Shown here: positions 62,205-64,000 of the stretch, one piece after another
How the letters are laid out: each line of letters opens with the position of its first letter
Numbering within the stretch: position 1 is the first letter of the stretch
From: Pectobacterium cacticida
GTDB lineage: Bacteria > Pseudomonadota > Gammaproteobacteria > Enterobacterales > Enterobacteriaceae
Assembly: GCF_036885195.1 (NCBI RefSeq)
Contig: NZ_CP133656.1
Location: 2,852,001-2,916,000, forward strand
Length of the DNA: 64,000 nt
Reading direction: 5' to 3'
Notes under the pieces: model-generated
Databases searched by the model: none
What the model was told of the DNA's origin: nothing
What the model saw: only the letters and a program-made list of their open reading frames with translations
Translations under genes and position numbers: made by a program

Positions 62205-63937
62205 TGAATCACAAGGATTGGGATTTTGTTAACCGCCAGTTGGTGGCGAAGATGCTGGCCGAGCTGGAGTATGAGCAGGTTTTCCACGCGCAATCCCAGG
62301 GAGATGGTCGCTACTGCATTAATCTGCCGGGTGCAAAATGGCGCTTCAGCGCTGAACGCGGCATCTGGGGCTGGCTGTGGATTGATGCTCAAACGTTGCG
62401 CTGCGCGGACGAACCCGTTCTGGCACAAACGCTACTTATCCAGCTAAAGCCGGTGCTGTCGATGAGCGATGCCACCGTTGCCGAGCATATGCAGGATTTG
62501 TATGCCACGCTGCTGGGCGACCTGCAATTGCTGAAGGCTCGTCGCGGGCTGAGCGCCCGTGACCTGATTGATCTTGATGCCGACCGCCTGCAATGCCTGC
62601 TAAGCGGCCATCCTAAATTCGCTTTTAATAAAGGCCGCCGCGGCTGGGGCAAAGAGGCGCTGGAGCGATATGCGCCAGAGTACGCCAACACCTTCAGACT
62701 GCACTGGCTGGCGGTAAAACGTGAGCATATGGTCTGGCGCTGCGACAGTGGGCTGGATATTCAGCAGTTGTTGACGGCCGCGATGGACCCGCAGGAGTTT
62801 GCCCGCTTCAATCAGGTTTGGCAGGAAAACGGGCTGGATAACGACTGGCTGCCGCTACCGGTACATCCGTGGCAGTGGCAGCAAAAAATCGCCCTCGACT
62901 TCATCGCCGATCTTGCCGAAGGCAGGATGGTTTCGCTCGGCGAGTTTGGCGACTTGTGGCTCGCGCAGCAGTCGCTGCGCACCCTGACCAACGCCAGTCG
63001 CCAGGGCGGGCTGGATATTAAGCTGCCGCTGACCATCTACAACACCTCCTGCTACCGGGGGATTCCGGGCAAATACATCGCCGCCGGGCCGCTGGCCTCA
63101 CGCTGGCTGCAACAGGTTTTTGCGACTGACGCCACGCTTAAGCAAAGCGGCGCGGTGATCCTCGGTGAACCGGCGGCAGGCTATGTGTCCCATGAAGGCT
63201 ATGCCGCGCTTGCCCAGGCCCCCTACCGCTACCAGGAGATGCTCGGCGTTATCTGGCGTGAGAATCCGTGTCGCTGGCTGAAGCCGGACGAAAGTCCGAT
63301 TCTGATGGCGACACTGATGGAGTGCGATGAAAACAATCAGCCGCTGATAGGCGCCTATATCGACCGCTCTGGGCTGGACGCGGAAACCTGGCTCACACAA
63401 CTGTTCAGGGTGGTAGTGGTCCCGCTGTATCACCTGCTTTGTCGCTACGGCGTCGCGCTTATCGCCCACGGACAAAATATCACGCTCGCCATGAAAGAGG
63501 GCGTACCGCAGCGCGTGCTGTTGAAAGACTTCCAGGGTGATATGCGACTGGTGCAGGATGCGTTCCCGGAGATGGACTCCCTGCCTCAGGAGGTGCGTGA
63601 TGTCACCGCTCGCCTGAGCGCCGACTACTTAATTCACGATTTGCAGACTGGCCACTTCGTGACGGTGCTGCGCTTTGTTTCGCCGCTGATGGCTCGCCTT
63701 GGCGTACCGGAGCAACGTTTTTATCAACTGCTGGCAGCAGTGTTGAGTGACTACATGCAGGAACATCCACAAATGTCAGCGCGCTTTGCGATCTTCTCAC
63801 TCTTCAAGCCGCAAATCATTCGCGTAGTGTTGAATCCGGTAAAACTGACCTGGCCTGACCAGGACAGCGGCAACCGTATGTTGCCGAATTACCGTGAAGA
63901 TCTGCAAAACCCGCTGTGGCTGGTAACAAAGGACTAA
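62204..63937 (+). CDS. iucC: Aerobactin synthase IucC (NIS synthetase)
   Basis: Adds the second N6-acetyl-N6-hydroxylysine to the IucA product to finish aerobactin. Motifs: LPLPVHPWQWQQKIALDF, TLTNASRQGGLDIKLPLTI with YNTSCYRGIPGKY, GVALIAHGQNITLAMKEG and VLLKDFQGDMRLV. 577 residues against about 580 in pColV IucC. It is a paralogue of IucA. Start ATG 62204 overlaps the iucB stop; iucD begins 3 bp after its end. Confidence 0.97.
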   Translation: MNHKDWDFVNRQLVAKMLAELEYEQVFHAQSQGDGRYCINLPGAKWRFSAERGIWGWLWIDAQTLRCADEPVLAQTLLIQLKPVLSMSDATVAEHMQDLYATLLGDLQLLKARRGLSARDLIDLDADRLQCLLSGHPKFAFNKGRRGWGKEALERYAPEYANTFRLHWLAVKREHMVWRCDSGLDIQQLLTAAMDPQEFARFNQVWQENGLDNDWLPLPVHPWQWQQKIALDFIADLAEGRMVSLGEFGDLWLAQQSLRTLTNASRQGGLDIKLPLTIYNTSCYRGIPGKYIAAGPLASRWLQQVFATDATLKQSGAVILGEPAAGYVSHEGYAALAQAPYRYQEMLGVIWRENPCRWLKPDESPILMATLMECDENNQPLIGAYIDRSGLDAETWLTQLFRVVVVPLYHLLCRYGVALIAHGQNITLAMKEGVPQRVLLKDFQGDMRLVQDAFPEMDSLPQEVRDVTARLSADYLIHDLQTGHFVTVLRFVSPLMARLGVPEQRFYQLLAAVLSDYMQEHPQMSARFAIFSLFKPQIIRVVLNPVKLTWPDQDSGNRMLPNYREDLQNPLWLVTKD

Positions 63938-63940
63938 TTC

Positions 63941-64000
63941 ATGACAAACACTGTAGATTTTATTGGCGTGGGCATCGGCCCTTTCAACCTGAGCATCGCG
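63941..64000 (+). CDS. iucD: L-lysine N6-monooxygenase IucD (5' end only)
   Basis: Only the first 20 residues are in the window: MTNTVDFIGVGIGPFNLSIA, containing the FAD-binding GVGIGPFNL motif of microbial lysine/ornithine N-hydroxylases. IucD hydroxylates the side-chain amine of lysine, the first step to aerobactin. The gene continues past the right edge; the receptor gene iutA would be expected after it (inference). Confidence 0.95.
   Translation, partial: MTNTVDFIGVGIGPFNLSIA

Overview
The window reads as chromosomal DNA of a soft-rot enterobacterium, most probably Pectobacterium (inference). The housekeeping order purL-mltF-tadA-pgpC ... yfhL/acpS-pdxJ-recO-era-rnc-lepB-lepA-rseC-rseB-rseA-rpoE/nadB-trmN6-srmB-grcA-ung is enterobacterial. 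An inserted cyclic-di-GMP-controlled giant adhesin locus resembles the multi-repeat adhesin/GcpA locus described in P. atrosepticum, and aerobactin genes are known from P. carotovorum strains.

Layout. 1-7.1 kb: core genes purL (cut by the left edge), mltF, tadA, pgpC (yfhB) and murQ. 7.1-34.1 kb: a biofilm-adhesin block lying between pgpC and yfhL. It holds the periplasmic protease gene lapG, the inside-out c-di-GMP receptor gene lapD, a small conserved companion gene, a 5013-residue LapA-like adhesin gene on the minus strand, a divergent type I secretion system (TolC-like, LapB, LapC), a PAS-GAF diguanylate cyclase with an SGDEF motif, and a PdeH/YhjH-type phosphodiesterase. 34.5-50.1 kb: conserved core genes (ferredoxin, acpS, pdxJ, the RNase III-Era-RecO operon, lepBA, the sigma-E operon, nadB, trmN6, srmB, grcA, ung). 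50.2-54 kb: two tRNA-Ala genes, an IroE-like esterase gene, gltX, and a tRNA cluster of three Val and one Lys. 54.2-58 kb: an AT-rich accessory segment with a LysR regulator, a frameshifted CynX-type MFS gene and a frameshifted VanH-like D-2-hydroxyacid dehydrogenase gene. 58.2-64 kb: shiF and a divergent, Fur-boxed aerobactin operon iucABCD, with iucD cut by the right edge.

How the adhesin block should work (inference from the P. fluorescens Lap system): the LapB/LapC/TolC-like channel secretes the adhesin C-terminus first, and its N-terminal retention module stays plugged in the outer-membrane pore. When c-di-GMP is low, LapG cuts at the TAAG site (residues 103-106) and releases the adhesin. 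When c-di-GMP is high, LapD, with catalytically dead GGDEF and EAL domains, binds it and sequesters LapG through a periplasmic loop carrying Trp125. The SGDEF cyclase and the intact EAL phosphodiesterase next door would set the local c-di-GMP level. The whole make-sense-respond circuit is thus packed into about 27 kb.

The most striking structure in the window is inside the adhesin gene: twelve tandem units of exactly 681 bp, mosaic for a few variant tags, followed by a second module of 693 bp that shares the same Pro/Gly linker.
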